This document shows positions 24,485-32,452 of a stretch of 37,362 nt of DNA, in pieces (position 1 is the stretch's first letter; the number at the start of each line of letters is the position of its first letter). Location: positions 1 to 37,362 of the forward strand of contig DFNI01000007.1 of assembly GCA_002375995.1 (NCBI GenBank), in the 5' to 3' direction. The notes beneath the pieces were generated by a model, which was given only the letters and a program-made list of their open reading frames with translations, did no database searches and was not told where the DNA came from. Both the position numbers and the translations under genes were made by a program. Origin of the DNA: Acetothermia bacterium UBA3571 (lineage in GTDB: Bacteria > Bipolaricaulota > Bipolaricaulia > Bipolaricaulales > Bipolaricaulaceae).

Positions 24485-24514
24485 TTGCCTTTTCCCAGGG
24501 CTTCGGTGTATAGT
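24485..24514 (+). promoter_or_regulatory. Promoter of the mbh hydrogenase operon
   Basis: TTGCCT (24485-24490) and TATAGT (24509-24514) are 18 bases apart. The -10 box ends 9 bases before the mbhA ATG, so the 8-kb message would be nearly leaderless. No ribosome-binding site is present. Just upstream, 24366-24480 holds GGGTATATTCCC and an AT-rich ATAATTTTTC patch that could bind a regulator shared with hypB. Confidence 0.5.
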
Positions 24515-24523
24515 TCCTGCACC

Positions 24524-25039
24524 ATGCGCAGATGGGGGGCATGGGTAGCGGGTGCGGTCTTCATTTACGCGATATACCTCCTTCTCACCCTCTGGACCGG
24601 TAAGGTGGGCGTTTGGTCTTTGGGTGAGCTCATCGGCGGGGCAGTGATTGCCCTCCTGGGCGCGATCCCCCTGACCCACTTCGTCTTCAAGCGGGAGGAC
24701 CTGCGGCTGCTGCAGCCCCACCGGTGGATCTTGTTCATCTTTTATCTCGTGGGTCCTTTCTTCCTTTCCATGGCCCGGGCCAACATCGACGTGGCGTATC
24801 GGGTGATTACCGGCAAGATCCGTCCGGGGATCGTGCGGTTTCAGCCGCACCTCAAAACGGACTTTGGCCGGACACTCCTGGCGAACTCCATTACCCTCAC
24901 CCCGGGGACCCTCACCGTCGACGTGGACGATTCTACCGGTGAGTTCTACGTCCACTGGATCTACGTTCGGGATCCCGAGCCCCGGCCGGAGGACGTCTGT
25001 GGCCCGTTCCCCTCTTGGGCGAGGAGGATAGCCGAATGA
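24524..25039 (+). CDS. mbhA: Mbh hydrogenase subunit A (MrpE/MnhE-like)
   Basis: This is the first subunit of the antiporter module, 171 aa. It has N-terminal membrane helices and the cytoplasmic MrpE domain with the signature LLANSITLTPGTLTVDVDD. In Mrp antiporters this subunit is needed for assembly and Na+/H+ exchange. The ATG at 24524 is chosen because it follows the promoter directly; a TTG at 24485 lies within the -35 element. The next gene overlaps in ATGA. Confidence 0.93.
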   Translation: MRRWGAWVAGAVFIYAIYLLLTLWTGKVGVWSLGELIGGAVIALLGAIPLTHFVFKREDLRLLQPHRWILFIFYLVGPFFLSMARANIDVAYRVITGKIRPGIVRFQPHLKTDFGRTLLANSITLTPGTLTVDVDDSTGEFYVHWIYVRDPEPRPEDVCGPFPSWARRIAE

Positions 25040-25302
25040 TCGCGGAAATGGGGTTCCTCGTGGCCGCGGCGGTGCTGGTGGGCTACGCCTTCGCGAGCAT
25101 GCTGCGGCTCGCCGCCGGCCCCACCACCGCCGATCGGGCGGTGGCCCTGGACACCATCAACACCTTGGTGGTGGCTACCATGGTCCTTTTGGGGGCCGCG
25201 TTCGGGCAGGTGGTGTTGGTGGATGTGGCCATCGTTTACGCCCTCCTTTCCTTCATCGCCACCCTTTACATCGCCCGGTACCTCGAGGGAGGCCTGAGAT
25301 GA
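25036..25302 (+). CDS. mbhB: Mbh hydrogenase subunit B (MrpF-like)
   Basis: This is an 88-residue, three-helix membrane subunit. GPTTADRAVALDTINTLVV is the MrpF hallmark, with an Asp buried in the helix that is important for ion traffic in Mrp systems. ATG 25036 overlaps the mbhA stop and has GAGGAGG upstream. Confidence 0.92.
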   Translation: MIAEMGFLVAAAVLVGYAFASMLRLAAGPTTADRAVALDTINTLVVATMVLLGAAFGQVVLVDVAIVYALLSFIATLYIARYLEGGLR

Positions 25303-25634
25303 AGGTCTTCCTTTACGCGCTTTTGGCTATTGGGGCTGTGTTCAACGGCCTTGGGGCCTTCGCGCTTTTGCGCTTCCCCGACGTCTACACCCGGATCCAC
25401 GGGGCCACCAAATGTACCACCTTCGGTTCCATCTTCTCCATCGTGGCGGTGGTGATCTACGGGTTCGTCAAGGGAGGAGGGGAAGGCGGCACCTTGGCGG
25501 TGCACGCCCTTTTGGCCCTCTTCTTCCTTCTTATTACCAACCCCACGGGATCCCACGCCCTGGCCCGGGGAGCACACCGAGCCGGGGTGCGGCCGGTGGG
25601 GGCGGTGGTGGACAAACTGGAGGAGAAGAAATGA
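25299..25634 (+). CDS. mbhC: Mbh hydrogenase subunit C (MrpG-like)
   Basis: This is a 111-residue membrane subunit. FPDVYTRIHGATKCTTFGS is the MrpG family signature. Three hydrophobic segments are visible. ATGA overlaps exist at both ends, matching the order of the Pyrococcus mbh operon. Confidence 0.92.
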   Translation: MKVFLYALLAIGAVFNGLGAFALLRFPDVYTRIHGATKCTTFGSIFSIVAVVIYGFVKGGGEGGTLAVHALLALFFLLITNPTGSHALARGAHRAGVRPVGAVVDKLEEKK

Positions 25635-25873
25635 CGGCCCTGCACGTGCTTACCCTGAGCCTCGTGGTGATCGGGGCGGCCCTGGCCATCTGGTTCCGGG
25701 ACCTTTTGGCATCGGTGATCGCCTTGGCCGGGGCGAGCTTGCTCCTCTCCCTGGAGTTCTACCTCCTGCAGGCGCCGGACGTGGCCATCGCGGAGGCGGG
25801 GATCGGGGCGGCCCTCACTGCGGCCATCTATATCCTGGCCATCCGCAAGACCCGTCCCAAGGAGGAGGAATGA
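25631..25873 (+). CDS. mbhD: Mbh hydrogenase subunit D (MrpA C-terminal/DUF4040-like)
   Basis: This is an 80-residue subunit equal to part of the C-terminal end of MrpA. The helix APDVAIAEAGIGAALTAAIY is the conserved part; its buried Glu is proposed to lie on the ion path. ATG 25631 overlaps the mbhC stop. Confidence 0.9.
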   Translation: MTALHVLTLSLVVIGAALAIWFRDLLASVIALAGASLLLSLEFYLLQAPDVAIAEAGIGAALTAAIYILAIRKTRPKEEE

Positions 25874-26136
25874 AGCGCTGGCTTTTCTTGGCAGCCTTCT
25901 TGGTCCTGGTGGGTTACCTCATCGGCGGGGGAATATGGCTCCATCCCTTCGGGGTTCCGGCCCGGGATGAGATGGACCGCTACTTTATCCAGAACGCTCA
26001 GGCCGAGGTGGCCGCCAACAACGTGGTGACCTCCATCGTGTTCGACTACCGCGGATTCGATACCTTGGGCGAGGCCACGGTGCTCTTGGCCGCGGTGGTG
26101 GGCGTTGCGCTGATGCTCAGGAAGGTGAAAGGATGA
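25870..26136 (+). CDS. mbhE: Mbh hydrogenase subunit E (MrpA C-terminal end-like)
   Basis: This is an 88-residue subunit with two hydrophobic segments flanking a loop with NVVTSIVFDYRGFDTLGEA, the hallmark of the last part of MrpA, which Mbh complexes carry as a separate subunit. ATGA overlaps on both sides. Confidence 0.92.
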   Translation: MKRWLFLAAFLVLVGYLIGGGIWLHPFGVPARDEMDRYFIQNAQAEVAANNVVTSIVFDYRGFDTLGEATVLLAAVVGVALMLRKVKG

Positions 26137-26582
26137 GCGTCGTCGTCCGAACGGTAACGAGGGTTATCCTTCCGGTGGCCCTGGCCTTCGGGGCGTATGT
26201 GATCATGCACGGGCACCTCACCCCCGGGGGTGGATTCCAGGGCGGTGCGGTGACCGCCTCCATCGTGGCCCTCTTGGTGGTGGTTTATGGAGGCGCTCGC
26301 TTAAAGGGAGCCAAGGGGTGGTTCGCCGTGCTCGAGGACGTGGGGGCGTTGGCGTTCGTGCTCCTGGCGTTCCTCGGGATCGGGGCCACCTTCTTCCGCA
26401 ATGTGCTTGCCGGAAGCGGCGGGCTTTTCGGGGCTCCCGTGCCCCAGCTCGGTCCCAATCCCGGGGCCCTGGACACCGCCGGGACGCTTCCCTTGATGAA
26501 CTGGGCGGTGGGATTGAAGGTGATCGCGGGACTGGGCTCGGTGGTGCTCCTCCTTTCGCTCTTCGGGAGGGAAGATGGGTAA
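26133..26582 (+). CDS. mbhF: Mbh hydrogenase subunit F (MrpB-like)
   Basis: This is a 149-residue membrane subunit of the MrpB family. HGHLTPGGGFQGGAVTAS is the diagnostic motif, conserved between Mrp antiporters and Mbh. About four hydrophobic segments. It overlaps mbhG by 8 bases. Confidence 0.93.
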   Translation: MSVVVRTVTRVILPVALAFGAYVIMHGHLTPGGGFQGGAVTASIVALLVVVYGGARLKGAKGWFAVLEDVGALAFVLLAFLGIGATFFRNVLAGSGGLFGAPVPQLGPNPGALDTAGTLPLMNWAVGLKVIAGLGSVVLLLSLFGREDG

Positions 26583-26922
26583 CATGCCCTTTGTGGTGAG
26601 CATGATCCTCGTGGGGCTCGGGTTCCTGGCGCTGATCGTGCGCCGGAACCTTATCAAGCTCGCCATCGGGATCTCGGTGATCGAGATGGGGGTGAACCTC
26701 TTCTTGGTCTCCCTCGGCTACGTGAGAGGAGGGATCGCCCCCATCTACACCTATGCGCCCCCGGGGTTCAAGGAAATGGTCTTTCCCACTCCGCAGGCCC
26801 TGACACTCACCGCCATCGTGATCGGTTTGGCCACCACCGCCCTGATGCTGGCGTTCGCCGTGGTGATCTACCGCCACCGGGGGACACTGGACGCTGGGAA
26901 GATAAGGGAGCTTAAGGGGTAG
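26575..26922 (+). CDS. mbhG: Mbh hydrogenase subunit G (MrpC/NuoK-like)
   Basis: This is a 115-residue, three-helix subunit. The helix KLAIGISVIEMGVNLFLV carries the Glu conserved in NuoK and MrpC that takes part in proton or sodium movement, and ALTLTAIVIGLATTALML follows as in the family. ATG 26575 lies before the mbhF stop and has GGGAGG upstream. Confidence 0.93.
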   Translation: MGNMPFVVSMILVGLGFLALIVRRNLIKLAIGISVIEMGVNLFLVSLGYVRGGIAPIYTYAPPGFKEMVFPTPQALTLTAIVIGLATTALMLAFAVVIYRHRGTLDAGKIRELKG

Positions 26923-26925
26923 CCG

Positions 26926-28455
26926 ATGGTACACGCACCGATTCTGGCCATCGCGATACCGCTTCTTGGGGCCTTCGCCCTTCCGATCCTGGCGAAGCTG
27001 AACCGGCGTGCCCGGGACCTCTGGGCCGTGGGGATTGCCCTGGTTACCTTGGTATTCGGCCTCGCGGTGGCCGGGCAAGTGTTCGCCTCGGGGAAGCCCC
27101 TGGTTTATACCCTGGGAGCCCCCTCCCCCACGGCCTCGGTCACCGAGGGAGGTTTCCCCATCAGGATTGTGCTCGTGGTGGACGCCCTCGGGGCGTTCGC
27201 GGGGATCATCGCGCTTCTTGCGGGTGCCATCGGGCTGTTCTACTCCCTCCAGTATCTCGCCGAGGAGGAAGGGAAAACCCTCGGCACTTCTCTTCTCCTC
27301 CTCCTTTGGGCCGGTATCCTGGGGCTCGTGTACACCGGCGACCTCTTCAACTTCTTCGTGTTCCTGGAGATCACCAGCATCGCCGCCTGTGCGCTGATCG
27401 GATACCGGGTCTGGGAGTCCCGGCCGCCGGAGGCGGCGTTCAAGACCATGGCCATGTATACCCTGGGGGGGCTTCTGGTCCTCATCTCTGTGGGGATCCT
27501 CTACGGGGAGTACGATGCCTTGAACATCGCCTACCTTTCCAAGCTCATCACCGGGACCTTGCTGGATAAGCTGGCGTTGGGGCTCCTCCTGGGGGGCCTC
27601 CTCATGAAGGCGGGGGCGGTGCCGGCCCACATGTGGGCTCCCGATGCCTATGGCGAGGCCCCGGCCATGGCCACCATCGTGCTTGTGGCCAACACCCAGG
27701 CGGCCATCTACGCCCTGCTGCGGGTGGTGTTCACCTTGTTCGGCGGGGCCTTGGCCACCCCCGGTATCGGCTGGCTCATCGCCTCGCTGGGCACGGTCAC
27801 GGTGTTGGTGGCGGTGCTCATGGCGGTGGTACAGCGGCACCTCGGGCGCCTCGTGGCTTACGGTGCCGTATCTCAACTTGGGTACATGCTCCTCGCGGTG
27901 GGGGTTGGGGTCGTCGCCGCGGGGAAGGGTTTCGGAGAAGTGGCCCTGAAGGGCGGCATCTTCCACATGATCAACGACCTCGCCTCGGTGGGCCTTCTGT
28001 TTTTGGTCATCGGGGCGATCCGGCGGGCCGTGGGTTCGGTGGACCTCCTCTCGCTGGGGGGGCTTGGACATACGCTGCGCTGGGAGTCGGGGTTCTTCCT
28101 CTTGGGGGCGCTGGCGTTGGCGGGGATCCCGCCCCTGAACGGCTTTGCCTCCAAGTTCCTGATCTACGAGTCCACCTTCAAGGCCTCTCCCATCCTCGCC
28201 GCCATCGCCGTGCTCTCTTCTATCCTCCTTTTGGCGGTGGTGGTGCGGGCGTTCCACGGGGTTTTCCTGGGGCCCAAAGCCAGGGATGTAGGTCCCGCTC
28301 CGTGGGGGATGCTGGTCGCCATGGGGGTTTTGGCGGTTATCATTGTAGTGTTCGGGCTCTTCCCCGGGTTCTTTATCGAGCGGATGGTCTCGCCGGCGGT
28401 CCAAGCCCTTCTGGGCGGCAGGGCCGCGTACCTCGCGGCCGTACTGGGGGGCTGA
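26926..28455 (+). CDS. mbhH: Mbh hydrogenase subunit H (MrpD/NuoN-like antiporter subunit)
   Basis: This is the large antiporter-like subunit, 509 aa with about 14 hydrophobic segments. The two key charged residues of the family are present: Glu148 in VFLEITSIAA (helix 5) and Lys228 in LLMKAGAVPAHMWAPDAY (helix 7). GAVSQLGYMLL and FHMINDLASVGLLFL follow as in MrpD and NuoN. It is the only antiporter-like large subunit in the operon, as in Mbh; the related sulfane reductase complex (Mbs/Mbx) has two. Confidence 0.94.
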   Translation: MVHAPILAIAIPLLGAFALPILAKLNRRARDLWAVGIALVTLVFGLAVAGQVFASGKPLVYTLGAPSPTASVTEGGFPIRIVLVVDALGAFAGIIALLAGAIGLFYSLQYLAEEEGKTLGTSLLLLLWAGILGLVYTGDLFNFFVFLEITSIAACALIGYRVWESRPPEAAFKTMAMYTLGGLLVLISVGILYGEYDALNIAYLSKLITGTLLDKLALGLLLGGLLMKAGAVPAHMWAPDAYGEAPAMATIVLVANTQAAIYALLRVVFTLFGGALATPGIGWLIASLGTVTVLVAVLMAVVQRHLGRLVAYGAVSQLGYMLLAVGVGVVAAGKGFGEVALKGGIFHMINDLASVGLLFLVIGAIRRAVGSVDLLSLGGLGHTLRWESGFFLLGALALAGIPPLNGFASKFLIYESTFKASPILAAIAVLSSILLLAVVVRAFHGVFLGPKARDVGPAPWGMLVAMGVLAVIIVVFGLFPGFFIERMVSPAVQALLGGRAAYLAAVLGG

Positions 28456-28458
28456 GGG

Positions 28459-28785
28459 ATGCGGATCGGAAGCGGTGAGGGGTTCTGGAGTCCCATCGTT
28501 TGGGCGATCCTCGCCTTAGGGGTTCTCGCCATCGGGTTCGCCATCTGGCTCCAGGGCCGTCGCACCTACAAGCGCGGCACCGAGCAGGAGGAGCCCTTCC
28601 TCTCGGGGGAACGGCTTCCCGAAGGGGCCGGAGTGGGAGCCACCCACCTTTACTGGGGCTTCGCCGAGGCCCTGAAACCGCTTCTTATGCGTCTCGGTGC
28701 GTTCCACTCTGGCTTTCTGGGTGATTACGTGGGGTGGCTTTTGGTGTTGCTCGTCATCTCCATCCTGGTGGTGATGTTGGGATGA
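28459..28785 (+). CDS. mbhI: Mbh hydrogenase subunit I (linker membrane subunit)
   Basis: This is a 108-residue protein with a hydrophobic helix at each end and a polar middle containing EEPFLSGE. Position between the MrpD-like and hydrogenase small subunits and this layout equal MbhI, which in the archaeal complex bridges the antiporter and hydrogenase halves with a long helix. Sequence alone is weakly conserved; the call rests on gene order. Confidence 0.82.
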   Translation: MRIGSGEGFWSPIVWAILALGVLAIGFAIWLQGRRTYKRGTEQEEPFLSGERLPEGAGVGATHLYWGFAEALKPLLMRLGAFHSGFLGDYVGWLLVLLVISILVVMLG

Positions 28786-29243
28786 AACACGCGGAACTCC
28801 TGGAGCAGCTGAAACTTTCCGGGTTCAAACGCGCCCTTTGGGTTTACCACCTCAACACCGGTGGGTGCAATGGCTGTGACATCGAGATCCTCGCCGCCCT
28901 CACCCCCCGCTACGATGTGGAGCGGTTCGGGATAAAGCTCGTGGGCTCGCCCCGCCACGCGGACGTACTCCTGGTCACCGGCACCGTCACCCGCCCCATG
29001 TACGAGCGGGTGAAGCGGATCTACGCCCAGACTCCGGACCCCAAGGTGGTGATCGCCATCGGCGGGTGTGCCTCCACGAGCGGGGTCTTCTACGACTCTT
29101 ACAACGTCATGGGACCCGTGGACAACGTGATCCCGGTGGACGTCTACGTTCCCGGGTGCCCGCCGCGGCCGGAGGCCATCATCCACGGGGTGGTAAAAGC
29201 GGTGGTGAAGTTGGAACGCCTTCTGGAGGGGAAAGAAGCATGA
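28782..29243 (+). CDS. mbhJ: Mbh [NiFe] hydrogenase small subunit (NuoB-like)
   Basis: This is a 153-residue cytoplasmic subunit holding the proximal [4Fe-4S] cluster. The four ligands are Cys29 and Cys32 (GGCNGCD), Cys96 (GGCAS) and Cys126 (PGCPPRP). It is short, as in all group 4 hydrogenases, lacking the C-terminal cluster domain and Tat signal of uptake enzymes. ATG 28782 overlaps the mbhI stop. Confidence 0.95.
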   Translation: MKHAELLEQLKLSGFKRALWVYHLNTGGCNGCDIEILAALTPRYDVERFGIKLVGSPRHADVLLVTGTVTRPMYERVKRIYAQTPDPKVVIAIGGCASTSGVFYDSYNVMGPVDNVIPVDVYVPGCPPRPEAIIHGVVKAVVKLERLLEGKEA

Positions 29244-29785
29244 GGGCACAGGAGGTCCTGGAGGCCTTGAAGGAGAAGTTGGGGGACAAGCTCCGCTCCC
29301 CGGAACTGAAGGTGGAAGAGATAGGGCACCGGCGGATCCGGGAGCGTGGGTTCCTCTGGGCCGAGATCGAACGGGAGGATCTCCTGGAGGCGGTACGCGC
29401 CTTGAAAGAGCTCGGACCCCTTCACATATCCATCATCTCCGGGGCCGATGTGGGCGAGAAGATCGAGCTCATTTATCACTTCGCCGTGGGATATGGGACC
29501 CCGGACGGGGAGGTGATGGTGAACCTGCGCCTCACCGTCCCCAAAGACGATCCGGTGGTGCCCTCCATATGCTCGGTGCTTCCAGGGGCCCTCACCACCG
29601 AGCGGGAAAAGATCGAGTTCTTAGGGGTGGAGTTCTCCGGGATCCCGGATGCCCGGAAGATCTTCCTCCCCGACGATCTCGAAGCGCACCCCTGGCGCAA
29701 GGACGAGCCGGAGCTTTCACAGTACGTGCGGTATACGGTGGCGTGGGAGGCCAAGAAGGATGAAAGAGGTGAGGCTAGAGCCTGA
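29240..29785 (+). CDS. mbhK: Mbh hydrogenase subunit K (NuoC-like)
   Basis: This is a 181-residue soluble subunit of the complex I 30-kDa family. HISIISGADVGEKIELIYHF and LTVPKDDPVVPSI fit the NuoC fold, and the end FSGIPDARKIFLPDD is its usual C-terminal motif. It clamps the small and large hydrogenase subunits. ATGA overlap with mbhJ. Confidence 0.92.
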   Translation: MRAQEVLEALKEKLGDKLRSPELKVEEIGHRRIRERGFLWAEIEREDLLEAVRALKELGPLHISIISGADVGEKIELIYHFAVGYGTPDGEVMVNLRLTVPKDDPVVPSICSVLPGALTTEREKIEFLGVEFSGIPDARKIFLPDDLEAHPWRKDEPELSQYVRYTVAWEAKKDERGEARA

Positions 29786-31070
29786 GGAAATGTCTGAAAA
29801 GAAGCTGGAGAAGACCTGCCCCACGTGTTTCGAAGTCCCCATCGGACCGATCCACCCGGCCCTGAAGGAGGGGATCCGGTTCACCTTCTGGGTGGAGGGG
29901 GAAAAGATAAAGAAGGTGGACATCCGGCCGGGGTTCATGCACCGGGGGATCGAGTTCATGGGGACGAAAAGGAACCTGGTCCAGCTCATCTACCTCGCCG
30001 AGAGGATCTGTGGGATCTGCTCGGTTTCGCACCCGTTGGCCCTGGTGCAGGCGGTGGAGGAGGCGGCGGGGATCGAGGTGCCTCCCCGGGCCCAGTACAT
30101 CAGGGTGATCATCGGGGAGCTCGAGCGGATCCACTCCCACCTCCTCTGGGCTGGGGTGGCGGCCCACGAGCTTGGCTTCGATACCCTGCTCCACTACGTG
30201 TGGAAGGTCCGAGAGCCGGTGCTTGACCTCTTGGAGGACATCACGGGTAACCGCATCGATTATGCCATCCCCATCTACGGGGGCGTGCGCCGGGATATCC
30301 CGCCCGAAAAATACCCCAAGCTCAAGGATGCCCTGCGCTACTACCGGAGCCTCGTGGACGATTTCGTGAACTTCTTCCTCCGGGACCCCTCCATCGAGGC
30401 GAGAACCCGGGACGTGGGGATCCTCACCCGGGAGGAGGCCGATGTCCTGTGTGCCGTGGGTCCCACGGCCAGGGCGTCGGGGCTGCGCAAGGACGTGCGC
30501 CAGGACTGGCCCTACTTCACCTACCCCGACCTCGAGGTGAAGGCCCTGACCCCGGAGGACATGGGCCTCGAGGTGCGGGGCGACGTATACGACCGGATCG
30601 TGGTGCGCCTCCTGGAGGTGGTCCAATCCATCCAGATCATCGAGCGGTGCCTGGAGGAGATGCCGGAGGGTGAGATCACCTCCGTGCCCAAAGTGGCGGC
30701 GCTTTTGGCCCAGCTCAAGAAGGCGGAGGGCGAGGGGATCGGCCGGCACGAAGCTCCGCGGGGCGAGGTGATTCACTACATCCGCCTGGAGGCCGACAAG
30801 GAGGCCCCGGTGGTGTGGAAGGTGAAGGCTCCCACCTACTCCAACTTCATGCCCTGGTTCCCCATGTTCGAGGACCAGGAGATCGCCGACATCCCCATCG
30901 TGGCGGCCTCCATTGACCCTTGCATCTGCTGTATGGAGCGGGTTTATCTCGTGCGCGGGGAAAGGGAAGAGGTGGTCTGGAAGGAGGAGCTCCTCAGGCT
31001 CTCCAGGGAGAAGACCAAACGGGTCGCGTCGCGCCTCGCCCGTCACGCACCGTGGGGGAGGAAGGGATGA
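29760..31070 (+). CDS. mbhL: Mbh [NiFe] hydrogenase large subunit (NuoD-like)
   Basis: This is the catalytic subunit, 436 aa. All four Ni-Fe ligands are present: Cys84 and Cys87 in ERICGICSVSH, and Cys388 and Cys391 in DPCICCMERV. This separates it from Mbx/Mbs and NuoD proteins, which have lost them. YIRVIIGELERIHSHLLW and GGVRRDI are family strings, and GEGIGRHEAPRGEVIHYIR matches group 4 enzymes. About 40 residues follow DPCICCMER, consistent with a C-terminal tail removed during maturation. Oddities are an extra pair Cys20-Cys23 near the N-terminus and an extra Cys390 between the ligands. ATG 29760 overlaps mbhK by 26 bases; ATG 29790 is a possible start. Confidence 0.95.
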   Translation: MKEVRLEPEEMSEKKLEKTCPTCFEVPIGPIHPALKEGIRFTFWVEGEKIKKVDIRPGFMHRGIEFMGTKRNLVQLIYLAERICGICSVSHPLALVQAVEEAAGIEVPPRAQYIRVIIGELERIHSHLLWAGVAAHELGFDTLLHYVWKVREPVLDLLEDITGNRIDYAIPIYGGVRRDIPPEKYPKLKDALRYYRSLVDDFVNFFLRDPSIEARTRDVGILTREEADVLCAVGPTARASGLRKDVRQDWPYFTYPDLEVKALTPEDMGLEVRGDVYDRIVVRLLEVVQSIQIIERCLEEMPEGEITSVPKVAALLAQLKKAEGEGIGRHEAPRGEVIHYIRLEADKEAPVVWKVKAPTYSNFMPWFPMFEDQEIADIPIVAASIDPCICCMERVYLVRGEREEVVWKEELLRLSREKTKRVASRLARHAPWGRKG

Positions 31071-32062
31071 GCGGTCTCAACGCCCTGTGGCAGGCGATCC
31101 TCGTCTTGGTGGGGGGAGGGGCCATTGGCTTCCTCTACAAGGGCCTTGACAGGAAGCTCGCCGCCCGGCTCCAGGGCCGGATCGGTCCGCCCTTAAGGCA
31201 GCCGGTGTTGGACGTGGTGAAGCTCCTCCTCAAGGAGAACGTGGTTCCCCGGACGGCGGTGCCGTGGCTCTTCCAGGCCGCGCCGTTTTTGGCGTTCGTA
31301 GCTGCAGTGACGGCGCTTCTCTATCTCCCGGTGGGTTCCCTCTCCCCAGTGCTCCACAGCTACGGGGACTTGGTGTTGCTCCTTTACCTTTTGGCCATCC
31401 CCGCGTTGGCCATGGCGGTGGGGGGCTTCGCCTCGGGATCTCCCTACGCCGTGGTGGGGGCACAGCGGGAAATCGTGATGATGATGTCCTATGAGTTCCC
31501 GTTGGCCATCGCGGCGGTGGGGATCGCTTGGCGGCTTTCCACCTTGGGGATCGGGCCCTCCTTTTCCCTGGCTACCATTGCGGCCAACCCCTTGTGGGGA
31601 CTGGTGGGGCCCTTGGGTTGGATCGGGCTTTTCCTCCTTTTCGTGGCGCTCCTCGTGGTCACCCCGGCGGAACTCTCCAAGATCCCCTTCGATATCCCCG
31701 AGGCCGAGACGGAAATCGCCGGGGGGCTTTTGGTGGAGTACTCGGGGGTGAACCTAGCCCTCTTTTACCTGGCGGACGTGATAAAGACGCTGGTGATCGC
31801 CGGCCTGGTGGTGGCCCTCTTCATCCCATACGGAATTGCCGCGCCGCTCGGCATCGCCGGGATAGGAGGAAAGATCCTGGACATCCTCTTTTTCCTGGTG
31901 AAGCTCTTTGCGGTGATCTTCGTCGCGGTGACGGTGATCCGCGTGGCGTTCGCCCGCCTCAAAGTGGATCAGGTGGCCAAGCTCTACCTCCTTCCCACCA
32001 CCCTCATATCCCTGGCGGGCCTCCTTCTCCTGGTCCTGGATAAGGTGGTGATGGGCGGATGA
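31067..32062 (+). CDS. mbhM: Mbh hydrogenase subunit M (NuoH-like membrane subunit)
   Basis: This is a 331-residue membrane subunit with about eight helices that anchors the hydrogenase arm. RLQGRIGPPLRQPVLDVVKL near the N-terminus and KIPFDIPEAETEIAGG with GLLVEYSG near residue 220 are NuoH family signatures; the acidic loop links redox events to ion translocation. ATG 31067 overlaps the mbhL stop (ATGA) and is preceded by GGAGGAAGG. Confidence 0.94.
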   Translation: MSGLNALWQAILVLVGGGAIGFLYKGLDRKLAARLQGRIGPPLRQPVLDVVKLLLKENVVPRTAVPWLFQAAPFLAFVAAVTALLYLPVGSLSPVLHSYGDLVLLLYLLAIPALAMAVGGFASGSPYAVVGAQREIVMMMSYEFPLAIAAVGIAWRLSTLGIGPSFSLATIAANPLWGLVGPLGWIGLFLLFVALLVVTPAELSKIPFDIPEAETEIAGGLLVEYSGVNLALFYLADVIKTLVIAGLVVALFIPYGIAAPLGIAGIGGKILDILFFLVKLFAVIFVAVTVIRVAFARLKVDQVAKLYLLPTTLISLAGLLLLVLDKVVMGG

Positions 32063-32451
32063 TCTTCAAAGCACTGTTCCAGCAGCTTCTCACGAAGCCG
32101 GTGACCAATTGCTTCCCCGCCAAGTACATGCCCAAATCGGTCGTGGGCTTTTTAGCGAAGGTGGAGAAAGGGGAGGCGAAGCTCACCCCGCCGGTCCCGG
32201 TGACCGAGGGGTTCCGGGGGAGGATCGCCTACGATCGGGAGAAGTGTATCGGGTGTCAGCTGTGCATCCGGGTGTGTCCCGCCCGGGTGATCGAATTCAA
32301 GCCCGAGGAGAAGAAGATCAGGATGTATGTGGCCCGATGCACCTACTGCGCCCAGTGCGTGGACGTGTGTCCTGTGGGCGCCCTTTCCCGAAGCCAGGAC
32401 TTCCTCTTGGCCGACTACGACAGGTTCTCGCCGGACTTGATCGTGGAGTAG
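32059..32451 (+). CDS. mbhN: Mbh hydrogenase subunit N (NuoI-like, 2x[4Fe-4S])
   Basis: This is a 130-residue ferredoxin-like subunit that receives electrons, presumably from reduced ferredoxin, and passes them to mbhJ. The two clusters are bound by Cys63, 66, 69, 73 (CIGCQLCIRVC) and Cys94, 97, 100, 104 (CTYCAQCVDVC). It is the last gene of the operon and ends one base from the convergent RHH-like gene. No flavin or NAD-binding subunit follows, which agrees with ferredoxin as donor. Confidence 0.94.
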   Translation: MIFKALFQQLLTKPVTNCFPAKYMPKSVVGFLAKVEKGEAKLTPPVPVTEGFRGRIAYDREKCIGCQLCIRVCPARVIEFKPEEKKIRMYVARCTYCAQCVDVCPVGALSRSQDFLLADYDRFSPDLIVE

Positions 32452-32452
32452 T

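Noticed and set aside
24366..24542. Upstream extension of hypB to 24542
   Set aside because: It runs through the divergent promoter region and into mbhA. HypB similarity begins at MHE from ATG 24365.
26218..28404. 728-codon open frame on the minus strand
   Set aside because: It is antisense to mbhF-mbhH, with a composition typical of antisense frames and no recognisable domain.
24524..32451. Alternative reading of the cluster as Mbs/Mbx sulfane reductase or respiratory complex I
   Set aside because: Mbs/Mbx and NuoD proteins lack the nickel-ligand CxxC pairs, and Mbs/Mbx has two MrpD-like subunits. Here both CxxC pairs are present, only one MrpD-like gene exists, and nickel maturation genes are adjacent.
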